Shown piece by piece: positions 45,414 through 56,439 of a stretch of DNA of 64,000 nucleotides; the stretch's first letter is position 1; each line of letters starts with the position of its first letter. The stretch is from Aphrocallistes beatrix (lineage: Eukaryota; Porifera; Hexactinellida; Sceptrulophora; Aphrocallistidae): contig OY725494.1 in assembly GCA_963281255.1 (NCBI GenBank), positions 1,997,934 through 2,061,933 on the forward strand, written 5' to 3'. The position numbers were made by a program, and so were the translations under genes. The notes below the pieces were generated by a model. That model ran no database searches and had not been told where the DNA came from. It saw only the letters and a program-made list of their open reading frames with translations.

Positions 45414-46400
45414 TATTAGAAAATATTATTCATTCTAGCGACGTACTTGTTTTTTGTTTAGTCATTGAGAATAAAACAATAGTTTGTTACTAATTGAGTA
45501 TAGAATGGGAACAATAAATATATTTTATAAACAGCCTAAAAAGTAAATGTTATTATTTAGAGCAAAAAACGGATAGCCCATGTGTTCACAAGAACTCTTT
45601 CAGGCGTCCCATACTGGAATTGTCATGAACTCCTACCCAGGCAGAGCATTCGTCAATGCGTAGGATATGGGCTATCTCTATAATTGAGACTTTTACATTA
45701 GCTATTTATACTAAACAATATTTAACAGTTAGAAGTAGTGGTTGGATTAGAATTCGACTATGCAGTGAACCTAAATTTGGATTCATCAAAATAAACTCGC
45801 AACAATTGTTAGTTCCTAATTCGAATTCATAGGAATTTGATTGTTCTAAAATTAAAATATAATTGGAACTCAATATGAAAGAAAGAATTGAGTTCTAAAA
45901 TAGCTCTGCTATCTAGAAATATAATCTGTCTATAGAATACCTATGACATTGAAACAATTATTGAAGTTATTATTATTTTATAACATCTTGAGATAATTTT
46001 AATTTTAATTTTATTCGAATAATAAGGGAAAATTTGATTCTAAAACTACATTTTGAACAAGTTCTCAAAGCCAAATCAAGTGAGAATTGAATGAATTCAT
46101 AAATAAAAGTAAGTATATATAGTAATAAAGATAGCTGACTACGATCTTATTGTTTAAGCCAATACTTTAAGAACTGTGCGAATTTATATACAAAATTAAG
46201 CCGAAAATTACCAAAAATACAGCGATAAATCAATTTTGAAATCCATATCTTTGTCAGTATTCCATATTATCTAATGATTGTAGTCAGTTATGTTCTATAA
46301 TGAATGGGTTAAAGATAGAACTTATAATCTTGCAAATATCACTCAAACTCAGGAAAAAATCTTGAACACAAACTAAAAAAATTTAAAAATTTGAACAATG
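45414..46400. other. Non-coding stretch after the Mutator-like gene
   Basis: Contains an inverted pair, GGATAGCCCAT near 45573 and ATGGGCTATC near 45668, about 90 bp apart. They could form a long hairpin or be ends of a small element. Otherwise AT-rich, no gene seen. Confidence 0.45.
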
Positions 46401-46847
46401 TTATTTGTATAGGAAAATGGAACATTCAGTTGAGTGTAAAAATGAAAATAAGCCTCTGATTGATGCAAAAATTGAAATACAGTATCTTTGCGACGCATAT
46501 TTGGAAAAGAAGTCATAATAACGATTATCAATTTTTTTGAGATTCAATAATATTCGATCCTTAATCTCCATTAGTTTTGACTCCTTTGGAATATTAAATA
46601 ACATGCAAATATCCTTATTCGACAACTTATAACAATAATTAACTTCAAAATATGGTATATCAAAAATTTTCACCATCAAAAGTGCGAAAAACTGGTCAAT
46701 GATGACTGGCAACCCAAAAATAACCACATTCGATAGTTTCCGCCGGAATCCCAGATCAATAACTTCTTTGAACCATGTCAGATCATCATTTGAATTCTGA
46801 ATTCGTGTCCCGCATTGAATTTCCAGCAATTTGATATATATATATTG
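46401..46847 (-). CDS. Unidentified reading frame of about 140 codons
   Basis: A minus-strand frame open from about 46847 into TA-rich sequence and ending at a stop at 46401-46403. It has no ATG at its start (the first usable triplet is TTG), so it is probably an internal or last exon or a truncated gene. It reads KLLEIQCGTRIQNSNDDLTW, then a hydrophobic stretch (VVIFGLPVIIDQFFALLMVK), KDICMLFNIPKESKL and a basic C-terminal half. Composition looks protein-like rather than random, with balanced charges and no low-complexity runs. I do not recognise the family. A solo Helitron 5' end lies just upstream at 46878-46911, so its upstream portion may have been displaced. Confidence 0.35.
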   Translation of the reverse strand, partial: QYIYIKLLEIQCGTRIQNSNDDLTWFKEVIDLGFRRKLSNVVIFGLPVIIDQFFALLMVKIFDIPYFEVNYCYKLSNKDICMLFNIPKESKLMEIKDRILLNLKKIDNRYYDFFSKYASQRYCISIFASIRGLFSFLHSTECSIFLYK

Positions 46848-46877
46848 ACCATATTTGGAGAAATTTATTTATATAAA

Positions 46878-46911
46878 TACACACACATTAATCGAGTTTT
46901 AATAGTAAGGA
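46878..46911 (-). mobile_element. Solo Helitron 5' end
   Basis: Minus-strand cap (AATCGAGTTTTAATAGTAAG, then GA) with a short CA/TA tract and no body, followed on the plus strand by T. Confidence 0.8.
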
Positions 46912-47127
46912 TTCTATAGCTTTTTACTGGTGAAAAATAATATGAATAGATTCTATTGCAATTTGTTTTAGGTTAAACTAATTTGATCATAGATGACCTC
47001 ATTATATGGATGTGCGACACCATTATTAACTACACTATTTATGATCGCATGTTTGGAAAGTTATTTATCATAATCTCTTTTGTTAATTAATCATATCTAT
47101 ATCATCTAATACTTATTTTACTTTGAT

Positions 47128-47862
47128 ATGTCATCTGATTGCAATAACCCTTTTTCTCATTCATTTGATATTTTAATTGATAAATTAATTCCATTTTTTT
47201 TACTTCGTGAACTCTTTTCGTATAGGCTTGTATGTAAACAGTGGAATTATAGAATTAGCATATTCATTAAATATAATCTAAAATCATTATCTTTTTGTGA
47301 CGAATCACTCGATCATATTTTGAAAAAACATCTATTAATATTCATTATTCGCCATTCTATTAATGTTCAATTTTTGCAATTGAGTGGATGTTGGAGAGCA
47401 GTTGATCATGAATCTTTGTCTATAATTTCGTTTTGTTCTAATAAATTGAAATGCATTGATCTTAGTAATTGTGGAGGTGTTGAATTCTTTGGTATACGTT
47501 CACTAACTCTCCATTGTCAAAATTTAATGGAAATAAACCTCAATAATTGTTTCAATGTTGACGAAGCTTCACTTCTTTCTATTGCTCATGGATGTAGTAA
47601 ACTTGAAAATTTATACATTAGAAGTTGCTACGGCGCTACTGACATTTCTATTTTGACTATTTTGCAAAAGTGTCAATTACTTAAAGAATTAGACGTTGGT
47701 AATTGTTATAATCTTTCACCATTAATAACAACATTCATTTTTGGTATGGAAGATTGCTCTCTAGTTTTGCTAAGAGTTACGGGTTGTTCTAAAATTGTGT
47801 GTTCTTTATCTTTGAGTCAATTATTGACTATAAAAAATATAGCCGTTAATTTTTTCTATTAG
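47128..47862 (+). CDS. F-box/leucine-rich repeat protein, FBXL15-like
   Basis: 244 codons, one exon, starting at the ATG at 47128. An F-box lies at residues 12-47 (DILIDKLIPFFLLRELFSYR, then LVCKQW), the part that binds SKP1 in SCF ubiquitin ligases. From residue about 80 come five Cys-type leucine-rich repeats: LQLSGCWRAVDHESL, IDLSNCGGVEFFGI, INLNNCFNVDEASL, LYIRSCYGATDISI and LDVGNCYNLSPLI. A last partial unit (LLRVTGCSKIV) follows, then LSLSQLLTIKNIAVNF. The domain order, the number of repeats and the closing SLSxL...I-V segment are closest to FBXL15, whose human form has about 50 more residues. AMN1 or other FBXL members remain possible. The frame is clean, so it is probably a live host gene. 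Confidence 0.72.
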   Translation: MSSDCNNPFSHSFDILIDKLIPFFLLRELFSYRLVCKQWNYRISIFIKYNLKSLSFCDESLDHILKKHLLIFIIRHSINVQFLQLSGCWRAVDHESLSIISFCSNKLKCIDLSNCGGVEFFGIRSLTLHCQNLMEINLNNCFNVDEASLLSIAHGCSKLENLYIRSCYGATDISILTILQKCQLLKELDVGNCYNLSPLITTFIFGMEDCSLVLLRVTGCSKIVCSLSLSQLLTIKNIAVNFFY

Positions 47863-48239
47863 TAATTATGTATCTACTTCACCATACTATGGCATCAACA
47901 TTAATATCTTTTGATTTTAATTCTAGTTTATTTATCATAAACTGATTTAGTTATTTATTGTTATCATTCTTCCAATTACTTTCATATTTCAATTGATAAC
48001 ATTCTGCATCAGTTAAGTTACCACGCGGTGGGGCAGTGGAGGCACGCACACTATCATGGCGATATTATTTATGCATGTTGAATCAGCAAGGGGATGGTTT
48101 ATATAACTCCGTTGTTTTTGAAGATTGGGCAACTACTTTTTAGATATCAGTGGTTAAGAGTTTAAGGTGTTTAATTCTACACTGCCTGACCAAATGTATT
48201 GGAACACAACAATAATTTGCACCATAAATACTGCTAAAA
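47863..48239. other. Spacer with a solo Tc1-type terminal repeat
   Basis: Near 48181 CACTGCCTGACCAAATGTAT follows TA and resembles one end of a Tc1-like element. No partner end was found. Nothing else is recognisable. Confidence 0.4.
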
Positions 48240-49339
48240 TAGATTTAGCCATGCCCTTCTTCGTCTGAATATCAGTCTGTCATACTGCTTTGGAATTACA
48301 TCTGATGGTGCTTCATCATTCAGTGGACACTTCAATGGTATTTGTGTTGGGATATCTGAGCTGGCTCTAAGAGCCTTACGTACTCACCGTCATAGCACTG
48401 TGTTAACCTCGCAGTGCAAGATGTAGTTAAGGTTGTGCCATTAATGCTCGACTTTCTACACTTGGTAAATTATTTGATCACGTTTCTTCGTAATAGTAAC
48501 AAACGTTGTGCAATTAACTTAATATTGCTTTGGAGTTGAATATTCCACAGACACATTTTAGGCCTCTTTGTCCTACTCGTTTTACAGTTAAATATTCTGC
48601 ACTTTCAGGTTTATATAACCAATTCTATTACTAAACGCATTCGGAGTAAAAGAAACGCAAGCTTTTGAATTTCAGTTAAATCCATCTGAAACGTTTAGGT
48701 GAATATGATATGTGCTTTTGTCTATTTTTCCACTTAAATTATTTGAATTGTCAGATACTTGAAGCAAAAATCTTCAATCAAAAGATATATCAATTTGGAG
48801 TAGGATAGGACTAGGATATGGGTGAATTTGCAATATCAGTGTTAGAAAATATGCATTGTGCAGAGCAATTTAGTATACTATGGAGGGAAGTCGAAGATTT
48901 TCGTATACAACATGAGAAATTTCAAAGCTTCCATGTCAAGTAAGAGCTCCAATCGTTATTGTAGTTATGAAATCAAAGTTTTAAATTCACCAGAATAGTA
49001 TTATCTTTCGGTATACATATTATCAAGTGATTGAACGTGCCTTCGACAGTTTAGGAAGACGAATTACCAGCAAATATATACCAATATTGAAAGCTATAGA
49101 ACAGTTACTGACTGATGGTTGGAAAGGAATTTCGATCAATTTAAATAACCTTAATCTTGTTTGCAATCACTACGGGAAGGATATTCTGGAATCAAAACCT
49201 CTCGAATCATAGCTGTTTTGCTTGGAAAAATTCCAGAAAAAAACATTCCTAAAGCATCGATCACTCAAATTATTATGCTCATTTCTCGAAGCGAAATGGA
49301 AAATATATATCCAATGATAGTCAAGATGATTCAACTATA
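48240..49339 (+). pseudogene. Decayed hAT transposase (ZMYM1-like)
   Basis: Scattered frames read in order as a hAT protein of the kind related to vertebrate ZMYM1: CFGITSDGASSFSGHFNGI (second-Asp region) near 48290-48345, VPLMLDFLHLVNYLITFLRN near 48430-48490, a CPTRFTVKYSALSGL stretch near 48565-48610, ISVLENMHCAEQFSILWREV near 48835-48895, LPCQVRAPIVI near 48930, ERAFDSLGRRI and LEQLLTDGW-like text near 49030-49120, and IPKASITQIIMLI to about 49340. Stops, shifts or introns separate them. The expected C-terminal dimerisation segment is cut by the Helitron copy at 49340, and only weak traces follow at 49850. Confidence 0.65.
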
Positions 49340-49849
49340 CAAGCTCGCTTCGCTTGCTTGCGCTGCGCGGCTGGCGGACACTTTGTGTCCACCGGAGGTT
49401 CCCTTCGGTCGCCTGGGGTCACATTGATTAATTATAAGGGAAATAACATCTCTAAATACGTCTGTCATACAGTTATAATCGATATCGTACGAAAAATCAC
49501 CAAATTTATCAATTTTAAAAATTTTGATGAGCAATGATGACTTCATAACAAAGTGATGAGTCATCATTTTTTGATGCTAGTTATTAATATACATATTCTA
49601 TTAAAATTTCAGCCTTCTATATCCTATAATGGCTGAGTTATGCTCGAATAACTGTATTGCTTAACTTTTAAAAATGTGACAATGACGTCATAATTCCATG
49701 ATGAGTCGACATTTTGCTCTGAGCTCAGAACTTAGTGGAGCCATAGCCAAAAGACTCCCACATGCCAAAAATCAGCTCGAATTCTTTCTATATTTCTCTC
49801 TCTCTCTCTATATATATACTACACTTAATCGAGTTTTAATAGTAAGGAT
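49340..49849 (-). mobile_element. Helitron repeat, complete copy inside a hAT relic
   Basis: 510 bp. CAAGCTCGCTTCGCTTG opens it at 49340 after A, and AGTAAGGA closes it at 49849 before T. The TA tract has become (TC)n(TA)n. One CRE-like octamer is lost (GATGACTTCATA); the other (AATGACGTCATAA) and GATGAGTCATCA remain. Confidence 0.92.
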
Positions 49850-49974
49850 AGTATTATATACGACATATGCTTGCTGAGTTATTCATGTTTGAACGTGACA
49901 TGCGAATCTGCCGCTGAATCGGCCGCTAAGTTACCTCGTTCTGTCTCTGTCTAGTTATAGTAACCGAAACAAGT

Positions 49975-50450
49975 CGTCGGAATAAGACCTAATTCGAACT
50001 AGAAATAAGACCTAAACATGCGAAGTAAGACTAAGACTCAAAATAATTTCGAAGTAGGAATAAGACCTAAACCATTCGAAGTAGGAATAAGACCTGATAT
50101 TTTCTAAGACCTAAAACGTACTAAGTAGGAGTAAGACCTACAAACTGCTAAGTAGGATTAAGACCTAAAATGCCACGAAGTACCCCCTTACGAATACAAA
50201 TGCTACTTTCACACTCAATTGAACACTATTTCAAACCTAACCTGCTCACTTTTGCAGACTCTCTAATTTTAGGTCCTATTCTTACTTCACACGTTTTAGG
50301 TCTTATTCCTACTTCGAAGGATTTAGGTTTTGATTCTACTTCGCACGTTCTAGGTCTAATCCTATTTCTCAAGTATTAGGCATTATTCCTACTTCATTTT
50401 AGGTCTTATTCCTACTTCAACTTTAGGTCATATTCTGATTCCCTACCGTA
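49975..50450. repeat. Inverted arrays of a GAAGTAGGAATAAGACCTAA unit
   Basis: The left half (49975-50180) holds about six direct units of GAAGTAGGAATAAGACCTAA with 6-12 bp variable spacers. The right half (50268-50440) holds about seven units in reverse complement. The centre is unique. The whole can fold into one long stem. Confidence 0.8.
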
Positions 50451-50706
50451 ACTTCTTTCACACTAAACCAAGTATAATCAATATAGAGTATTTCATAAAG
50501 TATACGAAAATAATTTCTATAGTAATGCTGATTATGTAAATAGAAGAATGTTTGGTCTAGCAATTTAATTAACCGTACAGGAAATGTAATACTACATACT
50601 AATAAACATTACCTTTATTAAAAAAATTTGAATAGTAAGTCATATTTATATAAATAGTAACATATTATAAGTTTAGTTAGTGCAAATAACATCAAATTTA
50701 GAGGAG

Positions 50707-51168
50707 TTACTTAAAATTCAGATTGTTAACGGCTTTACTCTTCTTATCTATAATTACATCAATTTGTTTGATATCAAGAGGACCACAAGGAAGAGAAATA
50801 GTCTTGTGATCTCTCAATAAAGTTTCTGCTTTCAGACTAATCCTTTCCATTTTTGTGAAATATCCCATATCTGTCCAGTAAGCAGATAAAAAAAAGAATG
50901 GAAGAATGGGAGTCAAAAATGCTGGATTCTTTTTTTTCAAAGATCCTATAATTAAGCCACTCCCAGCTATAATAGTAAACGAAGTGAACCAAATAGCTGT
51001 ATCTTGGGCTCTAGAAACAGACATTGCCGCTTGTTTTCTAAACATTTCAGCTTGCAAAATGCACTGACGATCAAAATTGATTTTTCCTTGAGAGATCATG
51101 AATTCTTGAGTTTTTTTGAGCTGATCCTCCATATTTTGTCTCAATGCTTTTCCAAATATATCACCCAT
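50707..51168 (-). CDS. PLGRKT: PLGRKT homologue (plasminogen receptor KT)
   Basis: A minus-strand single exon of 153 codons, starting at the ATG at 51166-51168 (MGDIFGKALRQNMEDQLKKT). An open stretch upstream has a further in-frame start, but the family begins with MG and a short amphipathic segment, so this ATG is preferred. The pattern QEFMI then RQCILQAEMFRKQAAMS, a hydrophobic segment (WFTSFTIIAGSGLIIGSL), KKKNPAFLTPILPFFF, a second hydrophobic segment ending AYWTDMGYFTKMERI, and LRDHKTISLPCGPLDIKQID matches PLGRKT along its whole length; the human protein has 147 residues. The last residue is Lys, the residue that binds plasminogen in the mammalian protein. Two membrane passes are expected. 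An AAT microsatellite lies just upstream. No lesions. Confidence 0.85.
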   Translation of the reverse strand: MGDIFGKALRQNMEDQLKKTQEFMISQGKINFDRQCILQAEMFRKQAAMSVSRAQDTAIWFTSFTIIAGSGLIIGSLKKKNPAFLTPILPFFFLSAYWTDMGYFTKMERISLKAETLLRDHKTISLPCGPLDIKQIDVIIDKKSKAVNNLNFK

Positions 51169-51228
51169 GACTTTATTTTTAAATATAGCAATCAAATATT
51201 CTAATTCGATGCAGAGAATCAAAAGACA

Positions 51229-51277
51229 ACAACAATAACAACAATAATAATAAAATTAATAATAATAATAATAATTA

Positions 51278-51316
<39 letters not shown>

Positions 51317-51375
51317 TAAAATAGTAATACTACTACTACGTAATAATAGCAACATTATCATCATCATCATTATTT
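51229..51375. repeat. (AAT)n / (ATC)n microsatellite
   Basis: Impure AAC/AAT triplets, a run of about 13 AAT repeats, then ACT and ATC triplets, ending in T6. Confidence 0.9.
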
Positions 51376-52265
51376 TTTTAATAATATCCGAGAACCTAAA
51401 ATAAAAAAGGTTATAATGTTATTTTGGATAAATTTAGAAATGATTTTTCAAGGGGTCTTATTCAGTAAACTACTTAACTAAAACTTATACTTATAATAAG
51501 TAAATATTTAGCTTTTACAGAGAAAATAAGCGTAAACCAATTTTTCTATTACTTAATTTTCAAAAACTATTTTTTTTCACGTTTGTATTCACGATGCAAA
51601 CTAAGCACAATAATTAGTGTCACTTAGTTTATGTATAATATTTAATATATACAAGTACGTACTTAGTTTTTATGCAATTTTATGTATTTTTAACTACAAT
51701 TATCAATATAAATAGTCTGTTTAACATTCTTATCTTGGATTGTATTTCTGTTTGTCAATAATACTCATGATCATAACTACGTATTAAAACATTTAGTTTA
51801 CTTTCATATAATATACAATACTTAATCTAATTACGCATTCAGTACACTAACATGTCATACTGATTGGCTTTCGTAAATCGAAAGATGAAATGGTTAACTT
51901 TCTGATTTGCGTACGTACTTCGCATTGCGAGTGATCACATCTTAGTAGCTACAAAATTTTCACGAAGGATGGAATACACTGATTATATGAAAATAGGTGT
52001 TAATATAAGTATATTGCATATAAAATTATTATTTTCAGAATTTCCAATTCTTATAAACTCTCGAAATTCAAAAATCAATGCGTAATCTTAATTCGATCAT
52101 GAAATACAGGATCATGAAAGCAACGATAAGACTATGACATCAGAATCCTGATACATAGTTCTCTGTGTATAAGGCCTGCCATCTAAATCTCAAAAAGAAC
52201 CAGGGATGAGGTCAAAGATGGAATACTAAAGCACTATTAGCGATCATTTTATTATAATAATAGAT
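51376..52265. other. Non-coding stretch
   Basis: No gene. 51430-51680 resembles sequence flanking the foldback at 20430-21140. 52130-52215 (TAAGGCCTGCCATCTAAATC) recurs inverted at 55735-55800. Confidence 0.5.
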
Positions 52266-52611
52266 CAGTGATTCCCATCCTTTCTCTTTGTAACGCCCCC
52301 CTAAAGTGCTTGAAACTTTCAGAACGCCCCATCCTTCATTGTTTATTAAGTCAGAGTATGATCCCTTGGTAAGAAGCCATCTGTAACTGTTGGTCCAAAA
52401 CTGAGACATAATACATTGGATATATTCTGATTGATGAATAATTTTCTTGTAGGCAGCTTGTAATTGAGCAACACAACAATGTTACAATGATATTTACGTA
52501 TGCAACAATAAATTCTCATTCAGTGCCCCCTTCTCAACGCTCCTCACAGCGCCCCCCTGAGGCAAGCAAACGCCCCCTGGGGGGCGGTAGAGCCCCCGTT
52601 GGGAACCACTG
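52266..52611. mobile_element. hAT-type MITE with exact 8-bp duplication, partner of the intact hAT
   Basis: 346 bp. The right end reads inward as CAGTGGTTCCCAAC, identical over 15 bp to the left end of the element at 61439. The left end is CAGTGATTCCCATCC. TAATAGAT flanks it at 52258-52265 and 52612-52619. GCGCCCCC words occur inside, as in 30155-30514. Confidence 0.92.
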
Positions 52612-52744
52612 TAATAGATCAATATGTTATTAATTGTTTTACATTATACTATTAGCAGTAATAGACATACGTACTTCTAAAGAAAACACTTTATATATTA
52701 AATAATATAGTATAGAAAAGAAGTTGGCCTCTTCAGTAACTGTC

Positions 52745-54215
52745 CCATTCGCTCGATGACTGTATACGACCCGATAAAACATGGTTCCAGCCAGCCCACC
52801 CAACCGAGGTTCGTCTCACAGGAAAACAATACTACCCCCCTCTACGTCGTCGGTGATGAGCTACTTTTGTAATTATTTTTCATTTTGGACCGTGCTTATC
52901 TAGATTAGGATTGGCCTTCGCTACATCTTTTGCACTGGTGACCTCTTCCAACCAATTTTAAGCGGTAACCTTATCTTTCCAGTAGTTGAGTTAAGAAAGT
53001 AAGAAAGTGACTTTGGTTCCACACCATACATTAACGCGAAATGCGGTACCCCATAGTGGCGCTAGGTAGGCAGTTGAGATGAAAACTGACCTCTTGTAGG
53101 ATCGAAGGCCATCCATCCTTTTCAAGGATTGACCATCGCCTTCGAGATGAGCTGCGACGTTTCTCAATCCCATATTCTCAAGTGTTTCTCTAACCAACTT
53201 CCCGTCAACGTTTGGGCATTGATCGATTAACATGACCCTTGGAGGGTCATGTCTATAAATCCATCCTTGGAGTAAACCGAAAGATACTGATTCGGCGGTC
53301 TGGTCTGCATTGGATAAATCTCCACAAGGCTGGATTCGGTTAACCGGCTAACCGCCGTCAATCTCGGTTAACGGTTAAGGAAATCTTATTCGGTTAGCCG
53401 ATCTGCTTTATTTTCTAGATATTCACACTAATTTCTTTGTTTTTAAAAGGAAATTCAAGAATATTACTTCTAAAAATTTGTAAATGTAATATAATTCCTA
53501 TTTTCTAACCACAAAGTATATTTCGAGACCACTGAAAATCCCTGATCTCCACAAACTTAGAGAATAGATCAGTTAGCAAAAGGAAACATCTGTGACTACC
53601 AGTCGAACACCTGTGGGTGCGAATGATTGTGGAAACGCAGTAGGACTCCGTTTCTCAGACTGGTAGGGTACGAAAACTTGATCGCCTCTGTACAAAAGCC
53701 TTCCTCTGATTTTCCCTTTAGGGCGTTTAACCCTCCCTGAATATATTACCTCATCATTCTCCAGCTGACTCAATGCCAAAGAAGTTACTTCTTGTTTTGT
53801 TTCCTCGGCAATAACAATCAAATCAAGAGATTCCTCAGTCGATTTTTGAGATTATATTTCGGGAGAACCAGACACACCTCGCAAAAATGTTCCACATTGC
53901 GATATAGACCTCTCCAAAAGAAGTATGAATTCGTAAATCTTCTTTATCCCTCAAAAATAATTCATTGAGATCATGTATAGATAAAGGTGACGCCCCAAAT
54001 GGTCAACATCATTGCTCACACTCACACTCTGATCTACGTCGCTAGGAAGTCTGGATAGGTAATCGGCCGCCGTGTTCTTTCTTTTACATATTGAACTCTT
54101 CGTATGTTATCGCCTCTAGCTCCTGGATTCATTCGAAAACGGTCTTTCTACCTACGACGGATCCAGCGGAGTGGGTTATGATCAGAAATGAATATGACCT
54201 GGCGTGAATGGACTA
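52745..54215 (-). pseudogene. Gypsy/Ty3 pol relic (RNase H to integrase)
   Basis: On the minus strand, 54210-54150 reads ISDHNPLRWIRR (RNase H), then about 54090-54000 NTAADYLSRLPSDVDQ, the standard RNase H-integrase linker. 53821-53573 gives IYSGRVKRPKGKIRGRLLYR plus GDQVFVPY, the region before the integrase zinc finger. After a nested MITE, 53290-52991 gives WIYRHDPPRVMLIDQCPNVD and LVRETLENMGLRN, the integrase core around its second Asp. Stops and shifts are frequent. No long terminal repeats, gag or reverse transcriptase segments are visible, so this is a fragment. Confidence 0.75.
53327..53544. mobile_element. hAT-type MITE, short form, 8-bp duplication
   Basis: 218 bp, AAGGCTGGATTCGGTTAACC at the left, ending ATCCCTG. 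ATCTCCAC lies at 53319-53326 and 53545-53552. It matches the left two thirds of 22508-22877 and sits within the Gypsy integrase. Confidence 0.85.
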
Positions 54216-54825
54216 CCTCCTATTAGGTGATAATACAACTTGAACTTCTAAATTCAACGAGTTTTGAGTTATGGGTTGATTTTAAGAATGTGGTCAAAAC
54301 ACTAAATTGTCGCATAACTCTATAGTCTGTGAATTTAGAAGTTGAAATTGTATTATTACCTAATAGGAGTAGCCAATTGCCTATCAAACACGATCAAATT
54401 AGAAGACCTAGTTTTTACAGTTTGCAGGAAATGGCTCAAACTGATCAAAATGATTTACCATAGCAACGTAGGAATGCAACAACATTCCATTGAAAAATTT
54501 CAAATTTTTCAAATCAACTCGTACTAATCTTAGTTATACAAAAAAATTATATCTTAATAACATTTAGAAGTATGCTTAAAACAGCTTAGAAAATTGCCAA
54601 AATCGTGCTTAAAATGACCTGTTGCGATGATGTGATGACTAATCGAAATTTTGACAACGGATATATGTACTTTGATGCCATGTTTATATATGCTGGTAAT
54701 ACATTCTTAATGCCTATCCTATATGGTTAACGATTTTAGGCTAATTGTGTATTAATCCATTCGGCTATTACCGCACCCTTGGTTATTTACTGTGAGGCAT
54801 TATTAGAGTAGGCTATGAATGACGT
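54216..54825. mobile_element. One-armed copy of the 7553-9918 foldback
   Basis: Starts within the loop-proximal left arm (CCTCCTATTAGGTGATAATA), crosses the centre (AACACTAAATTGTCGCATAA) and follows the right arm to GAGTAGGCTATG at about 54818. The left arm is almost wholly missing. No mariner insertion. Confidence 0.8.
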
Positions 54826-55513
54826 TAAAAGATTTTTCGAGTGTAAGACTTAGAACTGTGTTTTGTAGTGCGAATTTTGTGAAAAAAATGTGTCCTGATC
54901 AGGGTTTTTTTAAGGATTTGCTCAGAGGGCCTGCAAAAGATTAGAGGTCCCTTACCTGGAATACTACATATTATGATATTCAGTACATTACGAATGTTAA
55001 GAAATTAGAGGTCCCTGAAGAGAAATTAGCTTAAAAAAAACACTGGTCCTGACTCACAGCCAAAATCGCTAGTCAGGGCCCACTTTTAAAATTAAATTTC
55101 CAAGGTCTTCAAATTCTAGGAATAATTAGCTCACACATTTTCCAAACACTCTAAATTTGTAGAAATATAGGATGTTCAGATCAGTTCATTTTGAGAACCA
55201 GTTGGATCAGATTTTTTTGTGATGTGAAAAAAAAAGTTAATTTGGGTTATTTTGTAAAATGTACCTAATTTGAATTGTGAATGAATAACTTTTCCTCATT
55301 TCTGATTATGAATTCTTTGGATTTATAAAAATATTTCCATGGTGAATGAAAGGTATCTGGTGCTAAATCGTCATGGAACCTCGATTATGAAGACATTTTT
55401 TACAGAAGCATTGGGCCCTGATTCTTGATTTTGGCTGTGAGTCAGGACACATTTTTCTTTCAAAAAATTCACTTTAGAAATCACAGTTCTAAGTATTAGA
55501 CTATTTTAACATC
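54826..55513. mobile_element. Foldback element
   Basis: Left GTTAAAAGATTTTTCGAGTG, ACTTAGAACTGTG and AAAATGTGTCCTGA; right TCAGGACACATTTTT and CACAGTTCTAAGT and TTTTAACATC. A second inner pair is GACTCACAGCCAAAATC and GATTTTGGCTGTGAGTC. No coding capacity. Confidence 0.65.
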
Positions 55514-56080
55514 ACTGAAAATATTCGAAATACAATCTCTAAAGTCCATAATAACTAATATTGTTTGAATAGAAGAAATTTTATACCTAATCAAGCTTGT
55601 AACATAACCTATTTGTCACCCTGTAATATAAGAGAATTGCCAGGAAAGAAGTACATAAAACATTTTTAGAAAGTGTGGTTAATTTTGAACTTTTTAAAGT
55701 TGAAAAAGTTAATTTTGGTTTAACAATAAATCCATCTTCGACCGCATCTCTGGAACCATTCTTAAGATTTAGATGGCAGGCCTTATATACAGAGGGCTAT
55801 GATTATGTGTAAATTTTCACACCATTTGACTAAATTTGAAAATATGTTAGAGACTGACTTTCAACAATTGGCATGGGGATATTTTCGACTCCATATGATA
55901 AATTATTTTTCCGTTTTACAAAAATTACACTACCTAAGAAACAAATTCCAAAAATATGCTAGTGACTAGCTCTAATCATTATTCTATAAATTAAAATGCT
56001 AGGATTTTTTTTGTTTGTTTGTCTGAATTGATTGAAGAATTAGAAAGTCGTAGAGATTTGAAAAATTTTCCCGTCAGCAG
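55514..56080 (+). repeat. Relative of the Helitron-like repeat at 1740-2487
   Basis: 55800-55980 matches one 145-bp unit of that block in reverse complement. 55985-56075 repeats its 5' cap (TCTATAAATTAAAATGC, T-rich run, GAATTGATTGAAGAA). So the 3' part of one copy may abut the 5' end of another. A solo mariner end (TTTGTCACCCTGTA) lies at 55611-55624. Confidence 0.5.
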
Positions 56081-56439
56081 AAATGGAACTTCAATAAGAA
56101 GTTAGACACATTTTTCATTCTGAATCGCAGATACTCTACAAGGTAAACACACAATGCGCACAAATTATTATTAGTTAGTTTCTAAACCTGCGACGCCACA
56201 GCATGGCGGGAACAATTTTTAATTATCGAGTAATTTTCATGTACGTACAAAGTTGCTTTGGCCAGACCAAAAGATAATCGCTTGAGGTTGCATGATAGGG
56301 CCACGAGAGTATCCAACAGAGAGAATAGAGATTGGCCTGTCTCGTCCCATAATCAAACCCCGAGACGGTCACATATTTCATGCATGCCCACCCGTTTTGT
56401 GACCATATATCAATACTTATTTTTAAATTAACAACAGAG
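56081..56439. other. Non-coding stretch
   Basis: No gene or terminal repeat recognised. It may contain upstream introns or exons of the integrase that follows. Confidence 0.4.

Noticed and set aside
45573..45680. Inverted pair considered as a tRNA or structured RNA
   Set aside because: No cloverleaf, A box or B box is visible, and the two arms are about 90 bp apart.
47128..47862. Assigning the F-box/LRR protein the symbol FBXL15 outright
   Set aside because: Domain order and C-terminal similarity favour FBXL15, but Cys-type LRRs are common to many FBXL proteins and orthology was not tested.
49975..50450. CRISPR-like spacing of short repeats
   Set aside because: Units are degenerate, spacers are 6-12 bp and irregular, the second half is inverted, and the context is an animal genome.
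52745..54215. Complete Gypsy retrotransposon
   Set aside because: No long terminal repeats, primer-binding site, gag or reverse transcriptase core could be found around the RNase H and integrase fragments.
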